From Tethya wilhelma (taxonomy: Eukaryota > Porifera > Demospongiae > Tethyida > Tethyidae), in the NCBI GenBank assembly GCA_964030475.1, contig CAXIPT010000002.1, positions 3,498,660 through 3,562,659 on the forward strand: DNA of 64,000 nt. The letters are read 5' to 3'. The notes under the pieces were generated by a model. It worked only from the letters and a program-made list of their open reading frames with translations, was not told the DNA's origin and made no database searches. Within the stretch, counting starts at the first letter, position 1. Each line of letters starts with the position of its first letter. A program made the position numbers and the translations under genes. This document shows positions 10,701 through 22,900 of this stretch, one piece after another.

Positions 10701-13700
10701 GGTAGCTATGAATTATTTATGAAAATTTGTATGGCTGTATGCAAGCATGTTATGTGTGTACTTTGAGACTACAAAGGTGGTTCTGTTGTATGAGTCTAGT
10801 GTGAGTTTTAATTTCGCATGAATGTGTATGTAAACTTAAGCTATGAATTATGTGTGTATAGAATTACACGTATACAATATTTACTAGCATAATTTAGCAT
10901 TGTAACATGGGATGGCTCCACTAGTGTTAATCACCATGGTTATGTGTGACTTCTCTTCCTCCACTCTCAACAGGTACAAGTGAAGCTAGACGACACTTTA
11001 AGAAGGCAATGAAGAAGGGATTTGTCATATCTGACATCATTAAGGTGACTGCCAGACACAAGAGAGAAATTGATTTTAAAACAGTCAATGACGCATTGGC
11101 AACAACTAGCTATAGCATTTCTTGAAGCCATAGTTTATATGCTTATGTGTGGATGCAGTGGGGGTCTGTACTAGCAATGAACATTGTCAAACTATAGTGT
11201 TTTACTGATCTTCTTGAATAGTTCGTGGGTGGAAATAAATGATCACTTGCTTTGCTATGATTGCTGAAGCATGCTAGTTGCTATGGATTTCTGGAGCTTT
11301 TGTACTTAGCAAACACTTGAAAACCTAAAAGCCTTAGAAAAAGATTCTTTGCAACCTAATTTTGAAAAAAAAATTGAACAACATGTGTCGAATAGATTCC
11401 ATCTGACTAGCCCACCCTTCTTCTCTCTCTCTAAAGAATTTATGATCGACTTACATTAATTAATGTACACTGTCAATGCACATTCATGCAATTCCACGTT
11501 ATCAAGAATGTTTTGAACGTGTATGACCTTTCCATTATTATAATAGACCCATTAAAAATATTTCCATTAATAAGTAATGCTAACTGTAATAGACACCATC
11601 CCCTCTCCCACCAGCATTTATCCTACCGTATATCAGGTATTTTTCATGCAGTAAAATTTAATTTTAAAAATTTATGGTTTTCACGGTTGATTGACAAACC
11701 ACAAAATGTAGTTTCACAAAAAATAAAGGCTGGGGTGTTGTTTTCCCATACGTGCCATACATGACCACAAAATGTTTTCAACGAATTAGTGAAATTTTTA
11801 AAGACTGCGAAAATTTTACCTGCAAAAAATATACCCGCTATACGGGATGTGTTTATGAACCATGCATTGTTTACTACATAAAAGTGACTCAGTATTGTCC
11901 GTATTTACACCCTGTACATTTATGTTAAAGTTAATTGCATTGTAACTGATACTCCCCTCCCCCTCTGTCTCTCTGTCTCTCCCTCTGCATTTATTTACTA
12001 AATTCTCCACATCTCTTAAATCTTGTACAGCTCCTTAACTTCGGAGCAGCTGGTGTTGGTAAAACGTGCACCAAGGCAGCAATGTTGGGCCAAACAATAC
12101 CTCAAAAAAGAATCAGCACACCACTTGCAGAGCGAGCGGTACAGGTGTATCGAGCTCAAGTTACATCATCAAAGTGGGAGGAGCTTAGCCGGGAAGACCG
12201 AGAAAAGATCATAGCCCAGGCACTCCTAACTTGTCAAGTAGATAACGTCACTTCTTTTCTTGAGACTGAAGAGATCGAAGAAGTTATTTCCCAAACAGCA
12301 AAGGTCAGTGAAGAAGAACCATGGCCAAAACCTGAAATGCTTTCTCATGACTCTTCACAAGATCCGATTCCTTCAGAGAGTGCTAAGGAAGTCACTGACA
12401 AACCAAGCTCTACTCCACCAGCTAGACCAGTGATGGCAACAACAGACGAGAAGTTTCTTGGGCTTATGGACAAGTGCTCTTTGGACGAACCTTTGGACAG
12501 GATCAGCAGGGTTCAGATCACGGATTCTGGAGGCCAACCTCAATTCCATGAAGTATTGCCGATCTTTCTTCGTGGTACTTCTGTCTACATTTTCTTTCAA
12601 AAACTTTCCGAATCGCTTGACGAGTATTCCAAAGTAGAGTACTTTGATGAAAATGGGCAGTCAGTGTGTAAGCCATACCAAGCATCCCACACCAATCTCC
12701 AAATCTTTGAACACTGCCTTCGTGTCATTCAGTCCCAAAAATCAAAAGGTGGAGAGGAGATAGCAGCTCAAGCACATATCATAGTGATCGGTACATTCCT
12801 GGATCAGGCTGAGAAATGTGCGGAGACAATCGAAACAAAAAACAAAAGATTTCTTGATCTTCTATTGCCTGAATTTAAGGAAGAAATAATTTACTGTTGC
12901 ACTCAACCTAAGGAGGTCATCTTCCCCATTAATGCAAGCTGTCCTGGAGTGGCTGGTGAAACAATGATTGATGAAATTCGTACCTTGATTTCCACAGAAT
13001 GTGTTGCTGATTCTATTAAAGTTCCTCTCCAATATCACGCGTTAGAATCTCTCTTAGAAGAGGTGGCTGAAAACTTGAATCGAGATGTCCTTACGAAAGA
13101 AGAATGCTTTTTGGTTGCTCAACAGAAGCTTCACTTTGAAGAAGATTCTTTCAGTGCTGCATTAGAGTTCCTTGACAAGCAGCTAAACATAATCTTCTAC
13201 TTCCCAGAGATTCTTCCGAATGTGATCTTTGCCAACGCTCAAGTACTTCTCGACAAGGTGACTGAATTAGTGCTGGCCATTCATAAGCTGCAACATAACT
13301 TGTTGCCTGGGCCATTCACTCCCAAATGGTTGCGATTCAAAGACCATGCTCTTGTGTCTGAAGAGTTCTTAGCACAGCCCCACTTCAGCAAGCACTATTT
13401 GCCAGGCTTCTTTACAGAAAAAGAGTTAATTGAGCTGTTCAGTAAGCTTCATATCTTTGCCAAGTTCAATGAGAAAGAGTTCTTTGTACCAGCTCTTCTT
13501 CCCATGTTGTCCAAGGAAGGATTAGATGGTCATCGTGTAGACCAGTCATCTGCAGCTGCTCCTGCTGTAATATCTTTTGCTGGTGCCATTCCGTGTCTTG
13601 GTGTCTTCTGTGCTGCTGTTGTCCATCTTGTTTCTGCCAACAATCACCATCCTTGTCCTTGGGAGTTAAAGATGGACTCCTCCACCACACCTAGCTGTTT

Positions 13701-14355
13701 GTATCGCAATTGTGTTGAATTCAAAATCCCTAATCATCCAGGAACAGTGATCTTTATCGATGCCTTCAAACATTTTGAGCTCCATGTCCGTCTCCCTGCC
13801 TCTGTCCCTAATGTTGAGAAGACCGTCTGTCCTCTTGTACGCAGTGCTGTGTTTGATGCCATCAGAAATGCTGAACTTGCTCTCAACTACAAGATCAGTG
13901 AGCCCTCTCTGTGCTTACTGTGTCCATGTAGTAAAATAAAAGAAAGTCACCCTGCTACCATTAAGCCAGGATACTACATCTGTTCCAAGGACAGTGACGT
14001 TTGCGGCCCACTTTCTCCTAACCATCTGGTGTGGTCTGAGGAACAATCACCACGCACTAGTGATGGACGTCTTACTGAAAGTGATATCCCTCAACTCATG
14101 GAGAAGCTGGCACCCCATGCTGCCAAATGGTGGGACATAGGAATCGCTCTAAAGTTTACACCAAGTGAGCTTGGTCTAATAGCTGCCAAACCTCGTCTCT
14201 TCTTTGGTGCTCCCACTTCTTATCTCTTAGAGATGTTTTGTGAATGGGTTCAATGGAGCCCAGAAACTGAACGCAAGTATGCCACATTGTCAGATTTAAA
14301 ACAAGCTCTGAAGAGCCGAATTGTAGGACTTGGTGCATTGGCGGAATCCATTTGA
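7753..14355 (+). CDS. Triple death domain - ROC/COR-like GTPase - death domain protein
   Basis: Exons are 7753-7930, 8870-9169, 9468-9734, 10188-10457, 10974-11044 and 12031-14355, with matching phases, giving about 1,135 residues. The N-terminus MGQTSSKP fits an N-myristoylation signal. Exons 2, 3 and 4 each encode one death-fold module (for example CPYASWRWLIWRL, YTCLAGELYYWEE, CPSWKTIAYGVYRKGEYGA). The last exon opens with a Walker A P-loop, FGAAGVGKT, continues with a G3-like DSGGQPQFHE and a degenerate G4 at IVIGTFLDQ, then a COR-like segment around LTKEECFLVAQQKLHFEE and ALEFLDKQLNIIFYF. A final death domain holds LAPHAAKWWDIGIALKF. ROCO proteins with death domains (DAPK1 type) are known, but they carry kinase and ankyrin parts absent here. 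The inferred role is a membrane-tethered, GTP-regulated death-fold signalling scaffold. If the donor at 11044 is skipped, exon 5 runs to a stop at 11125, giving a short death-domain-only isoform. Confidence 0.78.
10494..10704. mobile_element. MITE with TACCGTATAGC termini, intron copy
   Basis: The left terminus TACCGTATAGCTAGAAATTT is repeated inverted at the right end (AAATTTCTAGCTATACGGTA). The interior is rich in CGCGAAAATTTT and its complement. It sits in the intron after the third death-domain exon. No coding capacity is seen. Confidence 0.75.
11624..11845. mobile_element. MITE related to the TACCGTATA family
   Basis: The left end TACCGTATATCAGGTATTTT and the inverted right end AAAAATATACCCGCTATACGG pair imperfectly, with GCAGTAAAATTT / AAATTTTACCTGC just inside. 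It lies in the intron before the large GTPase exon. Confidence 0.6.
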
Positions 14356-14750
14356 AACTTAATCTCATTCTGATTTTGATCACATTGTGTCTTCCACCCT
14401 GTCTTAATTGCTTTGTATTATCATTGTTTCAAACATTATTATTATTATTAAAATGTTTTTTATGATTCCTTATTTGAAGTTTTTACTGTCGTGTTGTATC
14501 TGCATCATGCTGTAATACACATTATAATTATTATTATATTATTTTGTACCCAACCTCCACTCTTATTATGATTTTATTTTTATTGATGATTGTTTTTTTC
14601 ATTTCTAGCTGTTGTCTTTATAGTAATGTGCAAAACTTCTTTTTCATACTTGTAACTGACAGAATGTTCTCTTCTAAACTTAATGCGCATGCTCATAAAT
14701 TCGCGCCAAGTTTCGTAATGCGTAATCAGGCGCAGCATAATGAGCCCCTA
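14356..14750. other. 3' flank of the GTPase gene; AT-rich, no gene seen
   Basis: AT-rich sequence with ATT repeats around 14435-14550 probably holds the 3' UTR. A TGCGCATGCTCA motif lies at 14684-14695 followed by AAATTCGCGCC, closely matching the segment before LARP7, but no gene start is recognised downstream of it. Confidence 0.5.
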
Positions 14751-15133
14751 GATATTCTTGATAATGTGTTGAGAACCTATACCATCATACGTGATGAGAA
14801 ACCAAGAACCCAGCAACACATTACCAGGCCTATCTCAGCCTAGGAATGTCGTATTGAAATGGGACTGGTACCACTGTGGTCAGAGTGATGAGAACTTTCA
14901 AATGATTTGGTTTACTTGTGAAATTGGAATTTAATGGTAATTTTTGTCAAAATTGCACTTGACCAAAGGCTACTGTATAATCCATGGTTTTTCATCAAAA
15001 CTTAAATCTGGTATCAAAATATATCACTTGAAAGATCTCTTTGAACTGATCACAATAGTACCAATCCCAGCTTCATACGACCTTCCTAGGCTGAGATATT
15101 CTTGATAATGTGTTGAGAACCTATACCATCATA
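14751..15133 (+). repeat. Direct repeat pair flanking a MITE
   Basis: A segment of about 40 bases beginning GATATTCTTGATAATGTGTT occurs at 14751-14790 and again at 15094-15133. The second copy directly abuts the right end of the inverted-repeat element at 14831-15098. Confidence 0.7.
14831..15098. mobile_element. MITE with TCTCAGCCTAGGAA termini and TA target site
   Basis: About 268 bases. The left end TATCTCAGCCTAGGAATGTC is matched by inverted TTCCTAGGCTGAGATA on the right. Similarity continues for about 45 bases through GTCGTAT and TGGTAC blocks. A TA dinucleotide flanks both ends, as in Tc1/mariner-derived MITEs. There is no ORF of note. Confidence 0.7.
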
Positions 15134-15137
15134 TAGT

Positions 15138-15345
15138 GATGTTCGCATGTTGAACAACATATGAACAGGCGACACTCGAATGTCGCATGTTGAACAACAT
15201 ATGAACAGGCGACACTTGAATGTTGAACATATGAACAGGCAACACTCGAATGTCGCATGTTGAACAACATGTGAACAGGCGACACTCAAATGTCGCATGT
15301 TGTACAACATATAAACATGCAATATTTGTATGTCGCACCATATGT
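15138..15345. repeat. 40-bp tandem array of two nested palindromes
   Basis: Four to five copies of a unit of about 40 bases. Each unit contains the palindrome ATGTTGAACAACAT and the palindrome GCGACACTCGAATGTCGC joined by ATGAACAG. Copies vary by point changes, and one copy is shortened near 15215-15235. Confidence 0.8.
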
Positions 15346-15917
15346 AGCCAGATATTTTGGCGAGAATTATCTCTATTGGCTACCTTAAAAGTATTTTATA
15401 CTGTACCTTATAGATAATAATTTGTTTAGTATCTCCCCATCCCACTGCGGTCCCAAGACAAAACTGATCAACATAAAACCATATAGTGAAGGAAATTCAC
15501 GGTTAAAAATAAAAAAAATTGAAGAATCCTTTTTTTCAAATCCCGAATTTTTAATTAAACGACAGTAGCATTTGATATTGATTGTTAAACCAAGAATGTC
15601 ATTAGAAACCACAATTCGTATGCTTTAAGGAAATTATAATCCCATGTTTCATAAGTGAAGCGTATTTGAGTTACAGTCCATCAAGGTAAGCAGATTGGCC
15701 AAAAACATGCAAAATTTGGAAATTTTAGGCACCTATAATACAGAACCATACAAGTTTGAGGGCTATAATTTAAATTACCTAAGGTAAGGTGTACATCTCA
15801 AAAACTACATAGCAAACAACCAAGATGCAATGGATATTTTGAATGCAATATGCTGCTTCCATTTATCACACTACATTTATATTTCTTCCTTTTCTACTAC
15901 TTGTCAACCTAGCTTCA

Positions 15918-15921
<4 letters not shown>

Positions 15922-15997
<76 letters not shown>
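15922..15997 (+). repeat. (CT)n(CA)n compound microsatellite
   Basis: CT repeats run to about 15975 and are followed by CA repeats to the acceptor at 15997. The LARP7 last exon has the same arrangement at 6105-6183, so the microsatellite was part of the duplicated segment. Confidence 0.85.
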
Positions 15998-16090
15998 CTT
16001 GTCAGTAAAGCCCTCAAGAAGCTCAGTAGCCATGAGCCAAAGCAACAGCCATCTCACATAAGATTCTCAGACAACGAAGAGGAAAGTTAA
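15998..16090 (+). pseudogene. Isolated copy of the LARP7 terminal exon
   Basis: After a CA-tract AG acceptor this reads LVSKALKKLSSHEP..PSHIRFSDNEEES and a stop, in the same frame and almost the same length as the LARP7 last exon at 6184-6279. Similarity extends upstream into the (CT)n(CA)n tract and downstream into the 3' flank (GGCAAGCTCAACTTGTAC in both). No other LARP7 exon is seen within 5 kb upstream, so it is likely a segmental fragment. It could be an alternative terminal exon only through very long splicing across the GTPase gene. Confidence 0.7.
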
Positions 16091-16203
16091 CATAATACAA
16101 CAATAGCCCACACCACACATGCAGGCAAGCTCAACTTGTACATAACATGCACTCAGATTGACACAATTTCTAGGCACATTTTTTACAGATTGATCATATG
16201 TAA

Positions 16204-16440
16204 GGGGATATCTGGTTTGAGAATGTTGGTAAAAAAAATCAAATAACTTATTGTTAATATAAAATTTCAAACACCATTAGAAAGCATTCGTTCTCCCTGT
16301 TCTTCTAATTGTTTTTATTTTAGCTTCCTATACCTTATTAGCTCAAAGTTAGCTATAGATATTTTGTCTATGCAATAAAAAAAGTTTTTTCATTATTTCA
16401 CTTAATTCTGGCGGCATTCTCATACCAGATGGACTTTAAA
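16204..16440. mobile_element. MITE, CATCTGGTTTGAGAATG family, copy 1
   Basis: The left end ATCTGGTTTGAGAATG and the right end CATTCTCATACCAGATGG form terminal inverted repeats. The interior AGTTAGCTAT..TTTTGTC and a TTATTTCAC block are shared with copies at 41724-41955 and 54836-54961. Confidence 0.7.
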
Positions 16441-16740
16441 TATATACCTATATTACATTATATGTGATTCTTACCATTATTAATTGTGTATTCAGAACAA
16501 GATTATAACTTTTAATCGTGGTTTAGGTAAAATAAATTAAAATTATGTGTGATCAGTAATAAATTAACACAGGCAAATCAATATAAGTATATCAATAATA
16601 ATATTAAAATCAGCGACTAAGCAACTTTACTAACACGCAACTTAAAACAACATACATACATACTACACAATTGCATAAGTTTATGGTGAGTTAAAAAAAA
16701 TAATAATTATGGTGGGTCGAATTTTTGGGTATCGTATTAC

Positions 16741-17530
16741 TTAGAACTTGGAAGTGGTTGCCGTCATTACTGGCTCTGATGTCACTTTCTCTTCAACCAG
16801 AGTCACTCGTTCCTGATAATTAGAATGAAAAATTGAAATACTTGCAATGAAAACTCGTACAAGCTTAATTTTCATATTACAAACAGGAACAAGAATACCC
16901 TATGCATGCAGACTATTATAAAATTCGATCAATGGTACTGCAATATTGAGGCATGTACTATAACATCCGTCCTTTTTAAGTTGCCAGGTACTGTATCGAT
17001 CAATCATTTTTTCACAGTAAACTATTTTCAAAATATGCAGAATCTCAATCGCATGCAACTTGAATTTCTTAAGGAGAATTAATGCCTGTATCTATAGTAT
17101 TAATTAGAGATAGTTATTAATGGGGGTATGAATTAATAGTCCTTGTTAATTAACCAATTAAGTGTTATACTATTGATAGCTGCCTTGATAAAGTAGGCAT
17201 CATACTGGTATGTTTAAATTAATGTGCTCTAAACCACGTGTAAACGTGACACAAGCCTTTAATCAATGGTTAGCTAGCTATAATTTTATCTGGGGGACAA
17301 TAATTAAGATTATAAGTTAGGATTGAGTGGGGTTTATTGTAGAAGTAAAATCCAAAATGAATTAACTTACAATTGGCAGATTTCCCTTCCGTCTGTAGAC
17401 ACAGCAGAAACAAATACAGATGGCGACAAATAGAAATAGGATGAGGATCAATCCACCTCCAACACTGCACGCTATGATGACGATCAGAGTGGTGCTGTAG
17501 TGTGTAAGGGAAAGAGAGGGTTAAAATAAT

Positions 17531-17603
<73 letters not shown>

Positions 17604-19856
17604 ACGTACCTTATTCCTTCAGACGTTGCAGGCACACATTCCACTCCCAGGGAATTCATGATCATGGACTCCTTACAATCATTGCAGTCGGTATTCCTAG
17701 GTCCACTACACCCCCCAGAACACTGCTCATCACAAGGAGTACACAAGAGAGAAGAAGAATTGTCAATAAACATGTTCACTACGTCCGGACAAGCCTGTGC
17801 ACAAGTACTTTGTCCGCTTTCGTCGGTCACATTTGCCACCGTGCAGCTCTTGCAGTCGCTTGCCGTAGGCCCCGTGCATTCTATACACAAACTATGACAC
17901 GGGCGGCACTCGTACATTCCTTGGGCGATTGTTTGAAGATACTGGCCCGATTCGCACCCGGGTACGCACGTGAGCGGCGACACGTCAGGCAGACTGCTTT
18001 CGTTGCAAGCTACGCAGTCACGATTCGTGGGCCCGAAGCATCCGTTGCAGTAAGGGTGGCAGGTTTGACAGAGAGACGGGTCAGGCAAGTTATCGCACGA
18101 TTCCAGGCACGAGGTGAGCGCTCCATTGTCTGGTGAGAGCATGATGGCGGAGTTGCAAGATTGGCAGTTGATGGATTGGGGACCGGTGCAGGTTGTACAG
18201 TGCTCATGGCATGGTTTACAGACTGTGTCTGCGAGTTGGGTGAGATCGGGTGATGAGGCTGTGTCGTCATAGTAACCATTGGGACAGTCGGAGGATTGGG
18301 GGATGCAGTAGTCCTGTGTTGAATAAGAAAAAGATTATAAAAAGAAGGAGAAAAATTGCTTTAGACCTAAAACAGTTACTATTGCGTGGCTTAGCTTCTA
18401 CTGTTTTTATAGCTATTTTACACAGCCTAGCTGAATGGTCTGCTCTAGCTGAAACTGACTGTACGTATTATACATGTGGTTTATCTATCATACTATTGTA
18501 ATACAATGACTAGTATTCTTACCAGATTATTGAGTCTGTCAAAGGTGGCAATGAAGCATCTCCTACAGCCTCCCTCACCGACAGTAAGACTGTTCCCTGT
18601 GCAGCCTCCATTGCAGGCATCAGGACAAGGTTCACAGGTGCCCAGGGAGATGTTGTTGTAGGTAGTGGGATCGAAGCAGTTTCGATCTAAAGTTTGTTTG
18701 TGTGTGTGTGTGTGTGTGTTACATTATTTTAACCCTCTCTTTCCCTTACACATCACACACACACATACCTTATTGCTTCAGACGTTGCAGGCACACATTC
18801 CACTCCCAGGGAATTCATGATCATAGACTCTTTACAATCATTACAGTCGGTATTCCTAGGCCCACTACATCCACCAGAACACTGCTCATCACAAGGAGTA
18901 CACAAGAGAGAAGAAGAATTATCGATAAACATGTTCACCACGTCCGGACAAGCCTGTGTACAAGTGCTTTGTCCATTTTCGTCTGTCACATTCGCTACAG
19001 TGCAGTTTTTGCAGTCACTTGCCGTAGGCCCGGTGCATTCTATACACAAACCATGACACGGGTGGCACTCGTACATTCCTTGGGCGATTGTTTGAAGATA
19101 CTGGCCCGATTCGCACCCGGGTACGCACGTGAGCGGCGACACGTCAGGCAGGCTGCTTTCATTGCAAGCTACACAGTCGCGATTCGTGGGCCCGAAGCAC
19201 CCGTTGCAGTAAGGGTGGCAGGTTTGACAGAGAGACGGGTCGGGCAAGTTATCACACGATTCCAGGCACGAAGTGAGCGCTCCGTTGTCCGGCGAGAGCA
19301 TGATGGCGGAGTTACAAGATTGGCAGTTGATGGATTGTGGTCCGGTGCAGGTTGTACAGTGCTCATGGCACGGTTTACAGACTGTGTCCGCGAGTTGGGT
19401 GAGATCAGGTGATGAGGTTGTGTCGTCATAGTAACCATTGGGACAGTTGGAGGATTGGGGGATGCAGTAGTCCTGTGTTAAATAAGAAAGGAAAAGATTA
19501 TAAAAAGAAGGGGAAAAATTGCTTTAGACCTAAAATTATTGCGTGGCTTAGCTTCTACTGTTTTTATAGCTATTTTACACAGCCTAGCTGAATGGTCTGC
19601 TATAGCTGAAACTGACTGTACGTATTATACATGTGGTTTATCTATCATACTATTGTAATACAATGACTAGTATTCCTACCAGATTATTGAGTCTGTCAAA
19701 GGTGGCAATGAAGCATCTCCTACAGCCTCCCTCACCGACAGTAAGACTGTTCCCTGTGCAGCCTCCATTACAGGCATCAGGACAAGGCTCACAGGTGCCC
19801 AGGGAGATGTTATTGTAGGTAGAGGGATCGAAGCAGCTTCGATCTAAAGTTTGTGT

Positions 19857-19904
<48 letters not shown>

Positions 19905-22900
19905 AGGAGGGGGGAAAATGAGAGAATAATATGTTGCATTCTTAGCTACAAAAATATGTACTGTGGATCGGAAATTTCTTCCCTACTAACACACAGTAGC
20001 AAAATGGCAATTTTATTATGAATTCTATCTTGCATGGTATAATTGTACACAACTGTGATCTTATCACATAACAGCTAGTCAAACTTACAGATGTATTGAA
20101 CTCTCTGTCCTTCTGCGACAGTAATGGGCTCAATGGCATTATCACTCCAATCAGTGATGCCTCCAGAACCAATAGTGATGAAAAGATTTTTAGTCGAAGA
20201 TGCGATCGTCATATCAATGAGAAGACGATTGAGCAGAGACGAATCAATATTGATCTCAACTACTCCCAAAAATGGCTCAACAATTCTAGCAGCTGTCAGA
20301 GGCAGAGTGGTGAATGGGTTAGTAGTTGAGTTAGTGAGAGACAATGATGTTGCAGCACCATTTCGGACTACCACAGCTTCAGAAAATTGTAGCATCAGTT
20401 TCCCGGTATCGGTCAAGTTAGCATTGAAGAAGACCAACTCAGGTGGTGTTGTGTCTGGGATAAAACCTGACGACTGAACGGTATCTGCTTGGATCTGGTT
20501 CCCGCTCACGTCCTGGATAAAGCTTGGAACAACAGTCAAGAAGGTGTTATCAAAGCGAGTAGCCAAGATTCTTGAACTCTTGAGCGTATTAAGATCATTG
20601 TTTTCGATTATAATATCCAAAGTGAGAGATGAAACATCTGTAGTGTTCACAACCCCACCGTTATTGAGCTCCACATCACCATTGGTTGCAGTTACCGAAC
20701 TTTTAAAGATAAGCAATTCGATATTGGTGGTACTAACCAGCACTGGCTCGCTGAAAGTGAGACTTAAAAGACCTAAATTCATGTCTAAGGTAAAGGCTCC
20801 TAACTGTGGACCTGTTGAATCGCTGACGTAGTTACGAGCAGGTACGGAATTTTCAACCAGGATGCCTATGACTGCATTGCCTTCAAAACTGGTAGCAAAA
20901 GTTGAGGGAAAGTTGATAAACGTGTTTGATGACTCTGTTGCTAGGTTCAGATCGAGTTTGATGGCATTTAGATCGGGATTTCGGATAGCAATAGTAATGA
21001 CGTTGGAGCTTGTGGAAATGACGCCACTAGTGCTTGTTAGGGTGTAGGAGGAGTCGCTCTGCATTCGACTATTTTGAATTGTCAAACTTGTGGCATCCAC
21101 CGAGGCTGCATCAATGACGTCATTGAATATCAACATCATCTGTCCAGTGTTCATATCGAGATTGAACGACTGCAAAGAGGCTTCACTTTGATCGTGGACA
21201 TATTGTCCACTAAGTGCTACAGCTTGGTTCGGAGGAATGGCCAAAAGTGGGTTTCCATTTCGATCATTACACATTCCATCTCCGAGAGAAATGTAGGTGG
21301 AAGCAAAGTCGACTGCAAGTCCGGAAACAAGCTTGATTTGGACACGATCATTTGAATCAAAAGTCACAAGTATGGAGCGTTTGAATTCGTTGATGTACTC
21401 TGCTACACCGCCAGTCAGAGTGAAGTTGACCTGCGAGTTTACTTGAGCAAGGAAAGTGATGAGTTCCAACCGGACTGAGCTCAGTTCGATCGGTTCATCA
21501 AAAGTTATGATAAAAGATCCGTTGTCAATGTTGAAAAGATCAAACGAAAGAAGCATCGGACGTGTAGTGTCGGGTATAAAGACAGTTGCTTGTATGGCAT
21601 TCTCTCTCGTTATGTTCACAAATTGATTATTTGAAGTGTCTAGTATCGGCATCTGTGATGCTATGCCCAAGAAAGTGTCGTCAAGCGAAGAGCAAAGATT
21701 TTGTGCTTTCAAGAGAGTAAAGTCTCTTTCCGTGAAACTGACAGATACCGCATCATCAAAATTCTCGAACGTAAACTGTGATTGAGCAGATAGTGTTAGG
21801 TTCAATGCACCATTCGTTGCATTGAAGAGGGTCAGCTTGTCGGGTGAAAATGTCGACATTTGAATGACTTCGGAAAACGTAATCTCTATATTCCCAGAGT
21901 TCATGTCCACAGTGTACGATTCCAATACTGGAGCTGTCGTATCGGGAATAAACAGATTCGGTTGGTGGATTCCGGCCACTGCTTGTGGGGCATAGTTCTG
22001 ATGCAGGAAAGGATTCATACCGATATCTGTGATGAAAAAAGACGGTAGGCTTATGAAGCAGTTGTCCCTTGAAGTACACAGGCCTGGCGTGTCTTTGATA
22101 AAGTTCAAATCTTTTCGGTTAAAGGAGAAATCAATTTCAATGTGATCTGGAGATGTGAATCCTTCAGATAGTGTCACATTGATGGTAGGATTCATGGCTG
22201 TGTTTAAGAATTCAATATCAGTGTAGTCTGTGCTAGAAGCGTTAACCGGTTCGGTGAATATCAGCACAAAGACACCAGAATCGAGATCAAATGTACTAAA
22301 AGATTGTAACCTCGGAGGTGTAACATCTTGTCGAAGATCCGAAACTTGAAGAGCTGTTGTAGTAGCTGCTGGTGAAGGATTGAGATTCACGTCTGAGATG
22401 AGACGAGCGTCAAAAAGAGCAAAACAGTTGGATCTATCGTAGCAGAGCTGAGCACTCTTGACATTGATGGAATCATTCACCCTGAAAACCGTTCTCAGAG
22501 AAGTGACTATTTCATTGAACTCCAACCGTTCGACCATCATGATTTGTACCGAGGTGCGATTGGTTGCATCCAGATTGCTCGTATTTGTGAGCGTGATTCT
22601 CGTCTCATCAAACGTCGAAACACGAACAGGCTCGTCGAAAAATAAAGTCAACTGATTCGAATCAAGATCAAGATCAAAGGAAGTTACAGAAGGACCTTGA
22701 ATGTCCGGGATGAGCATGGCTGGACGCTGCCCTCTTGTGTCAGGCTCGATAAAATTCCCAGCTGTATCTCTTACGAATGAGCTCATGAGTACCATGTATG
22801 TGTTAGCTACGGAGGTGGCAAGAGATGGGTTAATCTTTAAGCCGTTCAGGTCTGTATTATTGAGTGTCAGTATGACTGTTCCTTCAGTAAGAGAACTTGA

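Noticed and set aside
14544..14843. 99-codon plus-strand ORF
   Set aside because: Hydrophobic AT-rich translation crossing a MITE edge, with no splice support or family resemblance.
15138..15345. CRISPR-like array
   Set aside because: Units are contiguous with no unique spacers, and the genome is eukaryotic. It is a simple tandem repeat.
15830..16090. Plus-strand ORF with N-terminal part upstream of the CT tract
   Set aside because: Only the part after the acceptor at 15997 matches LARP7; the upstream part is intron and microsatellite.
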